The notes below the pieces were generated by a model. That model was given only the letters and a program-made list of their open reading frames with translations, was not told where the DNA came from and made no database searches. Made by a program: the position numbers and the translations under genes. A DNA stretch of 64,000 nucleotides, taken from contig NZ_ATUV01000001.1 of NCBI RefSeq assembly GCF_000420385.1, positions 1,178,001 to 1,242,000 of the forward strand, read 5' to 3'. The stretch comes from Hippea alviniae EP5-r (GTDB taxonomy: Bacteria; Campylobacterota_A; Desulfurellia; Desulfurellales; Hippeaceae). Shown here piece after piece: positions 1 through 9,727 of the stretch (positions within the stretch are counted from its first letter, which is position 1; each line of letters starts with the position of its first letter).

Positions 1-2
1 TT

Positions 3-1463
3 TCGGTAGGTTTTATCGACTGCCACTGTCATATAGAGAGCACGCATCTCACACCTTCACAGTTTGCAAAGGCAGTCAAGAAACATGGCACACTTCATGT
101 TGTTGCAGATGACCACGAGATAGCCAATGTCTTTGGCAGAAAAGGGCTTGAGTTTTTTATAAACGATGCAAGAAACTCCCAAATAAACATACGCTTTGCC
201 GTTCCATCCTGCGTGCCTGCCACAGAGTTTGCAACAAACGGCGGCAAACTTGACCTTGAAGATATTGAGTATTTCTTAAATTTCGACGAAGTTGTATCAC
301 TCGGCGAGTTGATGAATGTGCCAGCCGTTGTAAATAGAGACGAAAAATTTATGAAAATGATAGAGATAGCAAAAGCAAAAGGCAAAAGGATAAACGGCCA
401 TGCACCGCATCTGAATTATGAAACGCTTAAAGCTTACAAGAGCGCTGGTGCAGAAGATGATCATGAAAGCTATGATTACGATGAACTAAAAGAGAAGATT
501 GAATTGGGTTTCTTTGTGTTCTTAAGAGAAGGCAGTGCAGAGCATTCAACAGATAGAGCCTACAAGATAATAGAAGAGTATCCCGATAGAGTTGCATTCT
601 GCACTGACGATAAGTCCATTAACGACATACTCTCAAAAGGACATATAGATTACAATCTAAAAAAAGCTATAAAAAACGGCATAGACCCAATTCTGGCTTT
701 AAAAACAGCATCATTCAACGGTTTAAAGTATTATGGATTAGATGAGTTTGATTCTATTGAAGTAGGCAAAAGGGCTTTTCTTGTTCTTTTAAATCAAGAG
801 TTTGAAGTAATAGAAACATTTACACCAAGTACTAAAGAAACTGCTCAAGAAGAAAGTGAAGAGTTTAGAAAATCTATCATCGTGAGCATGCCTGTAATCT
901 TGCCAGAGATAGAAAATAAAAAGATAGCAATAAGCATAAAAGATGGCTCTCTGATAACAGAAAAAATAAATATCGAAAATGTTAAAGGTGAGTTTGATTT
1001 AGAAAACGATTTACTGAAGCTTGTCGTTATTGAAAGATACGGACACAACAACAAAGCTGCGTGTTTTGTTAAGGGTTTTAACATAAAAAATGGTGCACTT
1101 GCAACATCACTTGCACACGATTGCCACAACATAGTAGCCGTTGGTTCAAGCAACGAAAACATAAAGAAAGCCGTTGAGATAATCATACAGATGCAAGGTG
1201 GCCAAGTCGTTATAAAAGATGGCAAGTTAGAAGCAAAACTGAGCTTGCCTATAGGTGGCATAGTCTCAGATAAAGAGCCCGAAGAGATAGCAAAAGATGT
1301 TGACAATTTAAGAAAAAAGGCAAAATCTATAGGCTGCAGCCTAACAGATCCATTTGGAATGCTATCGTTTATGGCATTAGAAGTGATACCACACATAAAA
1401 CTAACAGACAAAGGCCTGTTTGATGTTGACAATTTCTCGTATATAAGGCGAAGCAATGAATAA
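3..1463 (+). CDS. ade: Adenine deaminase, 5'-truncated by window edge
   Basis: Converts adenine to hypoxanthine plus ammonia in purine salvage; a cytoplasmic member of the amidohydrolase superfamily. The open frame runs in from the window edge. Before the first internal ATG (213) it already encodes metal-site-like GFIDCHCHIEST and VVADDHEIANVFG, so the true start lies upstream of base 1. Further family signatures are PSCVPATEF, a FCTDDKSINDI segment and GHIDYNLKKAI. The C-terminal region has the usual adenine deaminase make-up (AHDCHNIVAVG, GGQVVIKDGK, LPIGGIVSD). It overlaps the next gene by 8 bases, suggesting coupled translation. What is seen is the motif set; the substrate is inferred from the family. 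Confidence 0.9.
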   Translation, partial: SVGFIDCHCHIESTHLTPSQFAKAVKKHGTLHVVADDHEIANVFGRKGLEFFINDARNSQINIRFAVPSCVPATEFATNGGKLDLEDIEYFLNFDEVVSLGELMNVPAVVNRDEKFMKMIEIAKAKGKRINGHAPHLNYETLKAYKSAGAEDDHESYDYDELKEKIELGFFVFLREGSAEHSTDRAYKIIEEYPDRVAFCTDDKSINDILSKGHIDYNLKKAIKNGIDPILALKTASFNGLKYYGLDEFDSIEVGKRAFLVLLNQEFEVIETFTPSTKETAQEESEEFRKSIIVSMPVILPEIENKKIAISIKDGSLITEKINIENVKGEFDLENDLLKLVVIERYGHNNKAACFVKGFNIKNGALATSLAHDCHNIVAVGSSNENIKKAVEIIIQMQGGQVVIKDGKLEAKLSLPIGGIVSDKEPEEIAKDVDNLRKKAKSIGCSLTDPFGMLSFMALEVIPHIKLTDKGLFDVDNFSYIRRSNE

Positions 1464-2244
1464 ACCAGAAGCAAAAGATATAGTTATGCTGTTTGATAGG
1501 CAGACAAACAAAAAGCACATATTCAGGATTGAAGATTTAACCAAAGCATACAGCACATCAAAAGGACAGATAGAAAAAGAAGATTTACTAAATACTGAAT
1601 ATGGAGATGTAATAAAGACGCATTTGGGATATGAGTATATACTCCTGCCTGCAACACTTTATGACTTCATAATGAAAAAGCTCAATAGACTTACCCAAAT
1701 CGTATATCCGAAGGATGCATCATACATTGCCCTGCGTTTGGATGTAAAACCGGGTGATACTGTGATTGAATCAGGCATCGGAAGTGGTGCGATGAGTGCT
1801 GTTTTTTTAAGCATCCTTGGTAAAACAGGAAAATTGATAAGCTATGAAGTAAGGGAAGAGTTTATTAAAAACGCATTAAAAAACTTGCGTAAGTTCAACC
1901 TTGATGCAAATATTGAAGTAAAAAACAGAGACATTGCAGAAGGGTTTGACGAAAAGGAAGTTGATGCTATATTTATTGATGTAAAGGAACCGTGGCTATA
2001 CTTAGAAAAAGCCATCCAATCGTTAAAAAATGGTAGAATGTTGGGTGTGCTTGTGCCAACGGTAAATCAGGTGTCTATGGTTTTAGAAGAGATGGAGAAA
2101 CTGCCGCTTATAGATATCGATGTAAGCGAAATCTTGCATAGATTCTGGAAAACAAACCATCAAAGATTAAGGCCACTTGATATAATGTCTGCACACACAG
2201 CTTTTCTCATATTTGCAAGAAAGATAAGTGAAAAGATTTCATAA
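1456..2244 (+). CDS. trmI: tRNA (adenine-58-N1)-methyltransferase, TrmI family
   Basis: SAM-dependent enzyme that forms 1-methyladenosine at position 58 of the tRNA T-loop, a modification important for tRNA stability in thermophiles. The 262-residue protein has a small N-terminal beta domain, then the family hallmark TQIVYPKDASYIALRL (about residues 75-90) and the SAM-binding loop VIESGIGSGAMS. The catalytic-site-like motif FIDVKEPW corresponds to the usual DLPEPW. The end of the protein (FWKTNHQRLRP) also fits the family. The start overlaps the upstream deaminase gene by 8 bases, so the two are probably co-transcribed. Followed by a 104-base spacer carrying a promoter. Confidence 0.88.
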   Translation: MNKPEAKDIVMLFDRQTNKKHIFRIEDLTKAYSTSKGQIEKEDLLNTEYGDVIKTHLGYEYILLPATLYDFIMKKLNRLTQIVYPKDASYIALRLDVKPGDTVIESGIGSGAMSAVFLSILGKTGKLISYEVREEFIKNALKNLRKFNLDANIEVKNRDIAEGFDEKEVDAIFIDVKEPWLYLEKAIQSLKNGRMLGVLVPTVNQVSMVLEEMEKLPLIDIDVSEILHRFWKTNHQRLRPLDIMSAHTAFLIFARKISEKIS

Positions 2245-2284
2245 GTTATTTGTTCGATTTATTGTAAACAACAAAAATTTTTAT

Positions 2285-2313
2285 TTGACAGATAAAGCTT
2301 CAAATAATAAAGT
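2285..2313 (+). promoter_or_regulatory. Sigma70-type promoter for the diguanylate cyclase gene
   Basis: TTGACA at 2285-2290, a 17-base spacer, then TAAAGT at 2308-2313 (4 of 6 matches to TATAAT). Placed 36 bases before the ATG at 2349 in the only sizeable spacer of this region. Read by eye; no expression evidence. Confidence 0.5.
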
Positions 2314-2348
2314 AAAGCGGTAAACTAAAAGGGAAAGTCGGACTTTTT

Positions 2349-4952
2349 ATGAAAAACAAGATAAAACTTAAACGCTTATCGTCCCTTTTTATATTTTTAA
2401 GTGCTATAGTAATTGCTTTAGTAATATCCGTCGTTTGGGGTTTCTTTTTTACAAGAACTGTAAGTAATGATATATCAATCTTTAATAAACATGTTCACAT
2501 AAAAAGGGAAATTCAACTCGAAAGAAGCCAAATAAGAAACATCGTAGATATGATAAATTCTGAACGAGAAAGAGCATACAAACAGCTCAAGGAAACTTTA
2601 AAAGAGCGTGATTACAGGGCTTGGTATATAGCCTACAATATTTATAAGAAATATCACGGCATACTATCAGATGACCAAATAAAAGAGAGAATATTGGATG
2701 CTTTAAGATATCAAGTATTTGATAGAGGAAAAGGATACTATTTCATAACTTCCCTTAATGGCGTTGAAATTCTAAGTCCAGAAAAAAAACTGATAGGCAA
2801 AAATCTCTTAAAAAACAAAAAATACGCAAAATTTATCCAGCAAGAAATAGAAATTGTTAGAAAGTTTAAAGAAGGCTTTGTATACGGTAAATTTTTATTA
2901 AAAGGCAGAGTAAACAAAAGGATAGCTTACGTAAAAGAATTTAAACCATTTAATTGGTATATAGGTTGTGGAAGATTTATAACGACTTTTGAAAAAGATA
3001 CAAAGAAATTCATTTTAAAGGAAATATCATACGCATTTTCATCATTCTCAAATCCATCTGTCTTTATAATAAAAATAAATCAAACACAGCAATGCCCAGT
3101 AAAAATGATTTTTTATTCTCCTAAAATTTCATTACCAAAAAACCAAAGATGTCTTACAACTATAAAGACAAAAATTACCTACCCAGACGGAACACCCTGC
3201 ATAGCAGATTGCCTGAGCAAACTAACCAAAACGGGAACACTAACAACTGAATTAATTTGGCCATTTCATGAAAATAAACTAAAAAAAAGAAGAATTGTTT
3301 ATCTTTACTATTACAAACCATTTAATTGGGTGATAGGTTCTTGCGCTCCTAAAAATTTTGAAGCTGTGTTTCCTAATTTTAAAAACATTTTAAAAGAAAA
3401 TATAAACAAATACACAAAAAATCTCTTTATTCTCTCTCTAATTTTATCTATCTTACTTGCTGCTGTTATATGGTCATTGGTATTTATCCAGATAATACAT
3501 AAACCTGTAAGTCAAGATATATCAAAGATTGTAAAATTTTTCAAAGAATACAAAGAAGGTTCAAGAATAGAACTTAAAAACATGGAAATAGAAGAAATAG
3601 AAAATATAGCAAGAAATGTAAACGAACTATTTGAGCAACTTGAAAACAAAAACAGAGAAATAGAAAAACTCCTAAACAGATTTGAATCATTGGCAGAAAA
3701 TATGCCAAGCTGTTTAAGTATATTCGAACGCAACGAAAATGGAGAATTTGTTCTTACCTTTGCAAACCATGTTTTGCTCAGTTGCCCAGCAATGAAAAAA
3801 CAACAAATAGAAGGAAAAAGAATAGACGAGATATTTAAAAACATACAAAACATTAAAGAAACAATAGAAATTGCTTTCAACTACAATCGCACAGTTGAAC
3901 TAACAACAAAATGCCCTTATATGAACAAAACAGTGAGATTAACCATGTATAAGTTAGACGACAGAAGCGTTGTTTGCATATTTAGAGATATAACTGACAC
4001 AGTAGATACATTTAAACAAAGGGAAAAAATAAGGAAAACATTTGAAACATTTTTAGATAAAATAAAAACGGGCATAATTGTTTTAGACAAAAAAGCACAC
4101 ATTCGATACGTCAATATATTTGCAAAAAAACTATTGGGTGTTGAAGATAAATCCAGTCTCAAATTAGAAGAGTTAAATCTCTCGGACGGTATAAAATACA
4201 AATTTTTAAAGATTATTCACGGAAAAGAAACTTGCGAAAGTTGTGAAATAAATATAACCACTGTAGACGGAAAAAGTAGATGGTTTGAAGTCTATACTGC
4301 TCCACTAAGTATGGACAAAGAACCATTAGTAATAATTTCTTTCAATGACATAACGCAAAAACACATAAAAAACAAACAACTCGAGTATCTAAGTTTCCAC
4401 GATAGTTTAACAGGTCTATACAACAGAAGATATTTCGAAGAAGAACTAAAACGATTGTTTAACAAAAGAAATTATCCACTTACACTCATGCTGTTCGACC
4501 TAAACGGTTTAAAAATAGCAAATGATATACTCGGACATGAAATAGGCGATAAACTCATTCTAAAAATAGCCGAAATACTTTCAACCACATCTCGTGGAAA
4601 CGATGTTGTAGCAAGAATTGGAGGAGATGAGTTTGCTATCTTAATGCCAAACACTGACGAAGAAGGGGCAACAGTTCTGGCAGCAAGAATATTCGAGAAA
4701 ATTAGAGAGAATAACAAAAAAGAGAAATTAAGAATTAGCGCATCATGGGGATTCGCAGTTCAACACGGAGAATTCGACGACCCAGATGATTTATTCAAAG
4801 AAGCCGATAAAAGCATGTACATAAACAAATATTCAACAAATAGAAAGAATGAGCTAAAAGAAATAATAAAATGGGCATTATCGCTAAAAAGAGAGAAAAT
4901 AAAAGTACTTAAAGAAACGGAAATTGACGAAGAATATTTTCTAAACAGATAA
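2349..4952 (+). CDS. Membrane diguanylate cyclase with two Cache-like, two PAS-like and a GGDEF domain
   Basis: Predicted to make cyclic di-GMP in response to a periplasmic ligand. Layout of the 867 residues: TM helix about 12-34; a Cache_2-like module with GYYFI and FKPFNWYIGCGRFI; a second, shorter Cache-like module ending YKPFNWVIGSCAP; second TM about 357-380; a HAMP-like linker; two PAS-like domains about 440-560 and 565-675; and a GGDEF domain from about 680. DSLTGLYNRRYF and the intact active site GGDEF (about 758-762) indicate a functional cyclase. RGND five residues upstream fits the RxxD inhibitory site. There is no EAL domain. The second Cache module is unusually rich in Cys, and the second PAS-like domain carries CESC. 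It lies just ahead of the nickel transporter genes (55-base gap), but a shared role is only a guess. Confidence 0.88.
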   Translation: MKNKIKLKRLSSLFIFLSAIVIALVISVVWGFFFTRTVSNDISIFNKHVHIKREIQLERSQIRNIVDMINSERERAYKQLKETLKERDYRAWYIAYNIYKKYHGILSDDQIKERILDALRYQVFDRGKGYYFITSLNGVEILSPEKKLIGKNLLKNKKYAKFIQQEIEIVRKFKEGFVYGKFLLKGRVNKRIAYVKEFKPFNWYIGCGRFITTFEKDTKKFILKEISYAFSSFSNPSVFIIKINQTQQCPVKMIFYSPKISLPKNQRCLTTIKTKITYPDGTPCIADCLSKLTKTGTLTTELIWPFHENKLKKRRIVYLYYYKPFNWVIGSCAPKNFEAVFPNFKNILKENINKYTKNLFILSLILSILLAAVIWSLVFIQIIHKPVSQDISKIVKFFKEYKEGSRIELKNMEIEEIENIARNVNELFEQLENKNREIEKLLNRFESLAENMPSCLSIFERNENGEFVLTFANHVLLSCPAMKKQQIEGKRIDEIFKNIQNIKETIEIAFNYNRTVELTTKCPYMNKTVRLTMYKLDDRSVVCIFRDITDTVDTFKQREKIRKTFETFLDKIKTGIIVLDKKAHIRYVNIFAKKLLGVEDKSSLKLEELNLSDGIKYKFLKIIHGKETCESCEINITTVDGKSRWFEVYTAPLSMDKEPLVIISFNDITQKHIKNKQLEYLSFHDSLTGLYNRRYFEEELKRLFNKRNYPLTLMLFDLNGLKIANDILGHEIGDKLILKIAEILSTTSRGNDVVARIGGDEFAILMPNTDEEGATVLAARIFEKIRENNKKEKLRISASWGFAVQHGEFDDPDDLFKEADKSMYINKYSTNRKNELKEIIKWALSLKREKIKVLKETEIDEEYFLNR

Positions 4953-5007
4953 CTTGAAAATTCTCCAAACAAATGATAAAAGATGTCTAAAAAACAAGGG
5001 GGGATTC

Positions 5008-5691
5008 ATGCACATTCCTGATGGATACCTAAGCCCGCAGACATGTGCAGTTATGTACGCAGTTTCTATACCCACACTCATAATTGCAGCAAAAAAGGTT
5101 TCAAGAAGATTAGACTCAAAAACAATTCCACTCCTTGGAATTTTAAGCGCATTTTCATTCATTATAATGATGTTCAATGTTCCCGTTCCCGGTGGAACGA
5201 CTGCCCACGCTATAGGTGGAACCCTGATAGCAATAACGCTTGGACCTTGGGAAGCTGTTCTCGGAGTTTCAGGTGCATTACTGATACAAGCTATATTTTT
5301 CGGAGACGGTGGAATATTAGCCTATGGTGCAAACGTGTTTAATATGGCTATAGCTCTACCTTTTAGTGGATATATAACTTATAAACTCCTATCAAAAAAG
5401 ATGAAAAACAAATGGCTCGCAGCAGCAATAGCAAGTTATGTAGGAATAAATGTTGCTGCACTCCTTGATTCAATCGAGCTTGGAATCCAACCTTTACTTT
5501 ACCATACAGCAAATGGAACTCCATTATACTGTCCATATTCTTTATCCCAATCCGTACCAGCAATGATGATAGCCCATCTTACTATAGCTGGTTTTGCAGA
5601 AGCCATATTCACAGGCGCAGTATTCGCATTTTTGCAAAAAAATCTCTCTTATATATGGGAGGAAAAAAATGACAACAATGTCGCTTTATAA
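5008..5691 (+). CDS. cbiM: Nickel/cobalt ECF transporter substrate-binding component (CbiM/NikM)
   Basis: Integral membrane S component that binds Ni2+ or Co2+ for the energy-coupling-factor transporter. The start at ATG 5008 is set by the conserved N-terminus MHIPDGYLSP and a strong ribosome site (AAGGGGGGA, 4996-5003). A longer reading from 4954 would bury that N-terminus. In NikM/CbiM the N-terminal amine, His2 and His67 coordinate the metal. Here His2 and a histidine at residue 67 (TTAHAIGG) are both in place. About six hydrophobic segments, 227 residues. First gene of a packed cbiM-cbiN-cbiQ-cbiO-hypF series; the hydrogenase context favours nickel as substrate (inference). Confidence 0.92.
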   Translation: MHIPDGYLSPQTCAVMYAVSIPTLIIAAKKVSRRLDSKTIPLLGILSAFSFIIMMFNVPVPGGTTAHAIGGTLIAITLGPWEAVLGVSGALLIQAIFFGDGGILAYGANVFNMAIALPFSGYITYKLLSKKMKNKWLAAAIASYVGINVAALLDSIELGIQPLLYHTANGTPLYCPYSLSQSVPAMMIAHLTIAGFAEAIFTGAVFAFLQKNLSYIWEEKNDNNVAL

Positions 5692-5977
5692 AAAGCTTTT
5701 AATACTACTTGGAGTGTTAGCCATACTAAGCCCTTTGGGTCTTATAGCATCTGGTGACGCCTGGGGAGAGTGGTCAAAAGAAGAACTTGCCAAGATGTTA
5801 GGTTATATACCTTATGGATTAAAAAGATTTGCAGATTTCTGGTCTGCTCCTTTCTCAGATTACACAATAAAAGGCACAAACGATACAATAGGATACATAG
5901 CATCCGCCATTATAGGTTCTCTATTGGTTATGCTTCTTATGTATGTAGTGGGCAAAATATTAGCAAAAAATAAATGA
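5669..5977 (+). CDS. PDGLE-domain component of the nickel/cobalt transporter (CbiN/NikN-like)
   Basis: Small membrane protein (102 residues) with two hydrophobic segments (about 7-25 and 78-97) flanking an extracytoplasmic loop. SPLGLIASGDAWGEW and the following GYIPYGLKRFADFWSAPFSD resemble the PDGLE domain that is often fused to, or encoded beside, NikM. The start at ATG 5669 follows GGGAGG and overlaps cbiM by 23 bases. An in-frame upstream start at 5594 is less likely because it lies deep inside cbiM. It probably assists metal loading of the S component. Stop and cbiQ start share ATGA. Confidence 0.82.
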   Translation: MTTMSLYKKLLILLGVLAILSPLGLIASGDAWGEWSKEELAKMLGYIPYGLKRFADFWSAPFSDYTIKGTNDTIGYIASAIIGSLLVMLLMYVVGKILAKNK

Positions 5978-6792
5978 AAGCAACCCAAAGAACGCTATTC
6001 GAACTCTCAGAAGCTACAGAAAAAATAATATTTGAAACCGAGTTTTTACTAAAAGACGGATTTCTCCAAAGAGTTGAACCCAAAATCAAACTGATAGGAA
6101 CAGTAGTAATTCTAATATCAATATCTTTAGTGAAATCGTTATTGCTTCTTGCAGCTTTTCTGTTTTTATCTATAAGCGTCTCATACGCATCCAAAATACC
6201 ATTACCCTTATTTTTAAAAAGGTTTTTATTTATACCTTTGTTTAGCGCAATAATAGCTATTCCTTCCATATTTAGCTTTGTAACACCCGGAGATGTGCTT
6301 ATCCACATATTGGGATTAAATATAACAAAACAGGGCTTAGAGACAGCATTAATGCTCACACTAAGAGTATCAGCATCTGTAGGAATAACAATTCTTTTAA
6401 CTCTAACAACAAAGTGGACAAAGCTCATTGCAGCTCTAAGAAGCCTTGCCGTTTCATGGAATGCTATTCTAACTCTACTCATAGGATACAGATACATCTT
6501 CAATCTTGTAAAAATGGTCGAAAGTAATTACTTTGCAAAACTAAGCAGAGAAATAAAACCATCCCTGAAAGACGAATACAGATTTTTAGGAAACAAAACA
6601 GGAGCATTCATGCAAAAATCTATTCAACTGAGCGATAACATATATATGGCATTTCTATCCAGAGGATACACAAACAAAACCAGTGAATTATTCAAAGAAA
6701 AAACATCCATAAAAAAAGAGGACATAATCTGGATATTGATTTCTGTTTTCTCCTTTGCTTTGGTCATTTTATGGAATATGTATTTACCTTAA
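5974..6792 (+). CDS. cbiQ: ECF transporter transmembrane component CbiQ
   Basis: T component that couples the substrate-binding subunit to the ATPase in nickel/cobalt uptake. The 272-residue protein has several long hydrophobic stretches (about 35-70, 74-100, 118-140, 247-268). A cytoplasmic coupling region near MAFLSRGYTNK carries the SRG form of the ARG-type motif by which T components contact the ATPase. It begins in an ATGA overlap with the PDGLE gene and overlaps cbiO by 22 bases, so the four transporter genes are translationally linked. Confidence 0.88.
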   Translation: MKATQRTLFELSEATEKIIFETEFLLKDGFLQRVEPKIKLIGTVVILISISLVKSLLLLAAFLFLSISVSYASKIPLPLFLKRFLFIPLFSAIIAIPSIFSFVTPGDVLIHILGLNITKQGLETALMLTLRVSASVGITILLTLTTKWTKLIAALRSLAVSWNAILTLLIGYRYIFNLVKMVESNYFAKLSREIKPSLKDEYRFLGNKTGAFMQKSIQLSDNIYMAFLSRGYTNKTSELFKEKTSIKKEDIIWILISVFSFALVILWNMYLP

Positions 6793-7523
6793 AAAAAGTA
6801 AGCTATTTATACAACAATCGCTTTTTGGCTTTAGAAGATATAAATCTAAACATAGAAGAATCAAAATGCACTATACTACTTGGAGCTAACGGTTCAGGCA
6901 AGTCAACACTTTTAAAGATAATTGACGCCCTAATACTTCCTTCGAAAGGAGAAGCGTACGCCTTCAATAAGAAACTAACCGATAAACTAATAAAGAGTGA
7001 AAGATTTAACGAATTTTTCAGAAAAAAGGTGGGCTTTGTATTTCAAGACCCAGATACACAACTTTTTCTTCCAACCGTAAAAGATGAACTCGCCTTTGCA
7101 CCACTTCAGCTCGGCTACTCTAATGACAAGATAGAAAAAACAATAAATAGAGCGGCAGAAGATATAGGTATAAAACATCTGCTCGATAATTTCCCATTTA
7201 ACCTAAGCGAAGGAGAAAAGAAAAAGGTAGCAATAGCTTCAATATACACACTTAACCCTGATGTATGGATTTTAGACGAACCAATCTTCTCGCTCGACCC
7301 AAAAACCCAATGGTGGGTGATTGATTTCATAAAACAGTTAAAAGAGAAAAGTAAAACCATTATAATAGCCACACACAACATAAAACTTGCAAAACTTTTA
7401 GCAGATAAATGCATAATCCTAAGTCCAGAGCATAGAATAGCCGAAATATCCGACGCATCAATATTGGACAATAAAGATATTCTCATAAAAAACAATTTAA
7501 TACACCCTATGGGCATTTTATGA
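6771..7523 (+). CDS. cbiO: ECF transporter ATP-binding protein CbiO
   Basis: Cytoplasmic ABC ATPase that powers metal import with CbiM, the PDGLE protein and CbiQ. All nucleotide-site motifs are visible: Walker A GANGSGKST (38-46), Q-loop FQDPDTQLF, signature LSEGE (from 145, a common variant of LSGGQ), Walker B VWILDEP with catalytic Glu at about 170, and the switch histidine in IATHN. 250 residues, normal for the family. It ends in an ATGA overlap with hypF, directly linking metal uptake to hydrogenase maturation. Confidence 0.93.
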   Translation: MEYVFTLKKVSYLYNNRFLALEDINLNIEESKCTILLGANGSGKSTLLKIIDALILPSKGEAYAFNKKLTDKLIKSERFNEFFRKKVGFVFQDPDTQLFLPTVKDELAFAPLQLGYSNDKIEKTINRAAEDIGIKHLLDNFPFNLSEGEKKKVAIASIYTLNPDVWILDEPIFSLDPKTQWWVIDFIKQLKEKSKTIIIATHNIKLAKLLADKCIILSPEHRIAEISDASILDNKDILIKNNLIHPMGIL

Positions 7524-9727
7524 GAGCCTTTAAAATTCTCATCATTGGCACGGTTCAATCCGTTGGCTTTAGACCATCTATGTATCGAGCCTTTAGGGAG
7601 TTTTATGGATGGGTAAAAAACTCATCAAAAGGCGTTGAAATCTATCTTGAAGCTAATTTAACAAAAAGAGAAATTGAAAAGCTCATAATAGACAACTCTC
7701 CTGTTAACGCTTCTATAGACTCAATAGAGATAAAGCAGGCAGAGATAAAAAAGAAAGCGTTCGATAGGTTTTTTATAAGGGAGTCAACTGGGAGTGAAGG
7801 TGCGGCATTTGTTCCGCCAGATTTGGGGATATGTAATGAGTGTGCTATGGAACTGCTTGATAAAAACAACAGAAGATTTTTACACCCATTCATAAATTGC
7901 ACAAACTGTGGCCCACGATTTTCAATCATAACTGCGACACCATACGACAGAGAAAAAACAACAATGAGACATTTTAAGATGTGTGATGAGTGTAAGAAAG
8001 AGTTTTCAAACCCTTTAGATAGAAGATTCCATGCTCAACCTATAGCTTGCAACAGCTGCGGGCCTGAGTATTTTCTAATTAGAGATAAAAAAATTATATC
8101 AAAAAACATACAAGCCATAAAGAGAACCTGCACAGAGCTCAAAAACGGTGCTGTTATTCTACTTAAAGGCATAGGCGGTTATCATCTGATATGCGATGCT
8201 TTAAATAAAGATGCAATAAAGAAACTAAAAAGTATAAAATTCAGGGAAAACAAGCCCTTTGCCGTTATAGTCAAAAACATTGAAACGGTTGAGAAACATT
8301 GCTTTGTGTCAGAAAAAGAGAAAAAGCTTCTAAAAAGCCAAGTAAAACCAATTGCTTTACTAAAAAAGAAAGAGTCAAATTTTCTAAAAGACGCAACACT
8401 GAACAGCCCTTATCTTGGCGTTATGCTACCCTATGCACCCATTCACATTCTTCTGTTTTACTTCTCAAACATTGAGTTTTTAGTAGCAACAAGCGCAAAC
8501 TTAACAGACAAACCACTAATATACGAAGATAAGGATGCTCTAAATTTCAAAAGAGCTGATTACATTCTAACCAACAACAGAAGAATTGTAAGACCTATTG
8601 AAGACTCAATAGTCATGGTAAATTCCAACAAAACGCTCATATTTAGACTTGCTCGTGGATATGCACCAGTGTATTTAAACCTAAAAACAAAACCCAACAT
8701 ACTGGCAGTTGGTGCCGATTTAAAAAACAATATAGCAATAAGCCTTCAAGATAAGATTATCCTTTCTCAATACATTGGCAACTTAGAAGAGTTCGAAAAT
8801 TACGAAAGATTCAAAAAAAATGTTAAAGATTTCGTAAATTTTTTTAACTTTAAACCAGATATTGTCGCAAGCGACAAACACCCTGATTACCTATCGAGTA
8901 ACTATGCAGATGAGAATTTTAAAAATGTGATAAAAATACAACATCACAAAGCCCACTTTGCAAGTGTTCTATTCGAAAACAAAACGGAAGAACCGGCAAT
9001 TGGAGTTATTTTAGACGGCACTGGCTTTGGTGATGACGGCTATATCTGGGGCGGTGAGTTTTTCATCAAAGACAAAAAAATAGAAAGGGTTGGACATATC
9101 TCATACATGCCATTTGCATTTGGCGACAAAGCAATAAAAGAGCCTTACAGACTCGCTATGCTTCTGCTTTTTAATCTCTTCGGTGAAAAGGCCTTTGAAC
9201 ATAGATTATTTGATAAACATAAAGAGTTTGCAAAGTTCATAAAACTTGCAAAACCAACAAAAACAAGCTCTGCAGGAAGACTATTCGATATCGTAAGCGC
9301 TTTAATTGGTATTTCAGAAACAAGCAGCTATGAAGCCGAAGCAGCCATAAACCTAACTTATGCAGCAATGCAATCAGATACAGAAGAGAGATTTGATTAT
9401 AACATAAAAAATTTCGAGATAGATTTTTTACAGACAATTAGACAAATCGCTTTTGAAAAAAGGCCAAAACCTGAACTTGCCAAAATGTTCCACAATACAT
9501 TTTGTAATGCTGTTGTTCAAAATACATTGAATATTGCAAAACAAACAGGTATAAAAACTATAGCATTAAGTGGTGGTGTGTTTCAGAATGAATTGGTTTT
9601 TAGAACGGTGTATAACGAATTACAAAAAGCCAGTTTAAAGGTTATAACAAACACAAAAGTGCCTGTAAATGATGGCGGCATAGCATTAGGACAGATATAC
9701 ATGATAAATAGGTATGTTAATGAATAA
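7520..9727 (+). CDS. hypF: Carbamoyltransferase HypF (hydrogenase maturation)
   Basis: Makes the carbamoyl group used for the cyanide ligands of the [NiFe] active site and transfers it to the C-terminal Cys of HypE. Domains are in canonical order over 735 residues: acylphosphatase-like N-terminus (VQSVGFRPSMYRA); two zinc-finger units (CNEC...CTNC from about 105, then CDEC...CNSC); a YrdC-like domain (GIGGYHLICDA); and a Kae1-like C-terminal domain with HHKAH (about 475-479), DGTGFGDDGYIWGGE and LSGGVFQN. Full length and apparently intact. Its ATG lies within the cbiO stop region. Fourteen bases overlap the following nucleotidyltransferase reading. Confidence 0.96.
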   Translation: MRAFKILIIGTVQSVGFRPSMYRAFREFYGWVKNSSKGVEIYLEANLTKREIEKLIIDNSPVNASIDSIEIKQAEIKKKAFDRFFIRESTGSEGAAFVPPDLGICNECAMELLDKNNRRFLHPFINCTNCGPRFSIITATPYDREKTTMRHFKMCDECKKEFSNPLDRRFHAQPIACNSCGPEYFLIRDKKIISKNIQAIKRTCTELKNGAVILLKGIGGYHLICDALNKDAIKKLKSIKFRENKPFAVIVKNIETVEKHCFVSEKEKKLLKSQVKPIALLKKKESNFLKDATLNSPYLGVMLPYAPIHILLFYFSNIEFLVATSANLTDKPLIYEDKDALNFKRADYILTNNRRIVRPIEDSIVMVNSNKTLIFRLARGYAPVYLNLKTKPNILAVGADLKNNIAISLQDKIILSQYIGNLEEFENYERFKKNVKDFVNFFNFKPDIVASDKHPDYLSSNYADENFKNVIKIQHHKAHFASVLFENKTEEPAIGVILDGTGFGDDGYIWGGEFFIKDKKIERVGHISYMPFAFGDKAIKEPYRLAMLLLFNLFGEKAFEHRLFDKHKEFAKFIKLAKPTKTSSAGRLFDIVSALIGISETSSYEAEAAINLTYAAMQSDTEERFDYNIKNFEIDFLQTIRQIAFEKRPKPELAKMFHNTFCNAVVQNTLNIAKQTGIKTIALSGGVFQNELVFRTVYNELQKASLKVITNTKVPVNDGGIALGQIYMINRYVNE

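Noticed and set aside
845-1474. Minus-strand open frame of 209 codons inside the adenine deaminase gene
   Set aside because: No recognisable motif and fully antisense to a conserved protein.
4953-5007. NikR operator or cobalamin riboswitch ahead of cbiM
   Set aside because: The spacer is only 55 bases, with no GTATGA-N16-TCATAC site and no room for a B12 riboswitch. A TTGAAA element there lacks a convincing -10 box.
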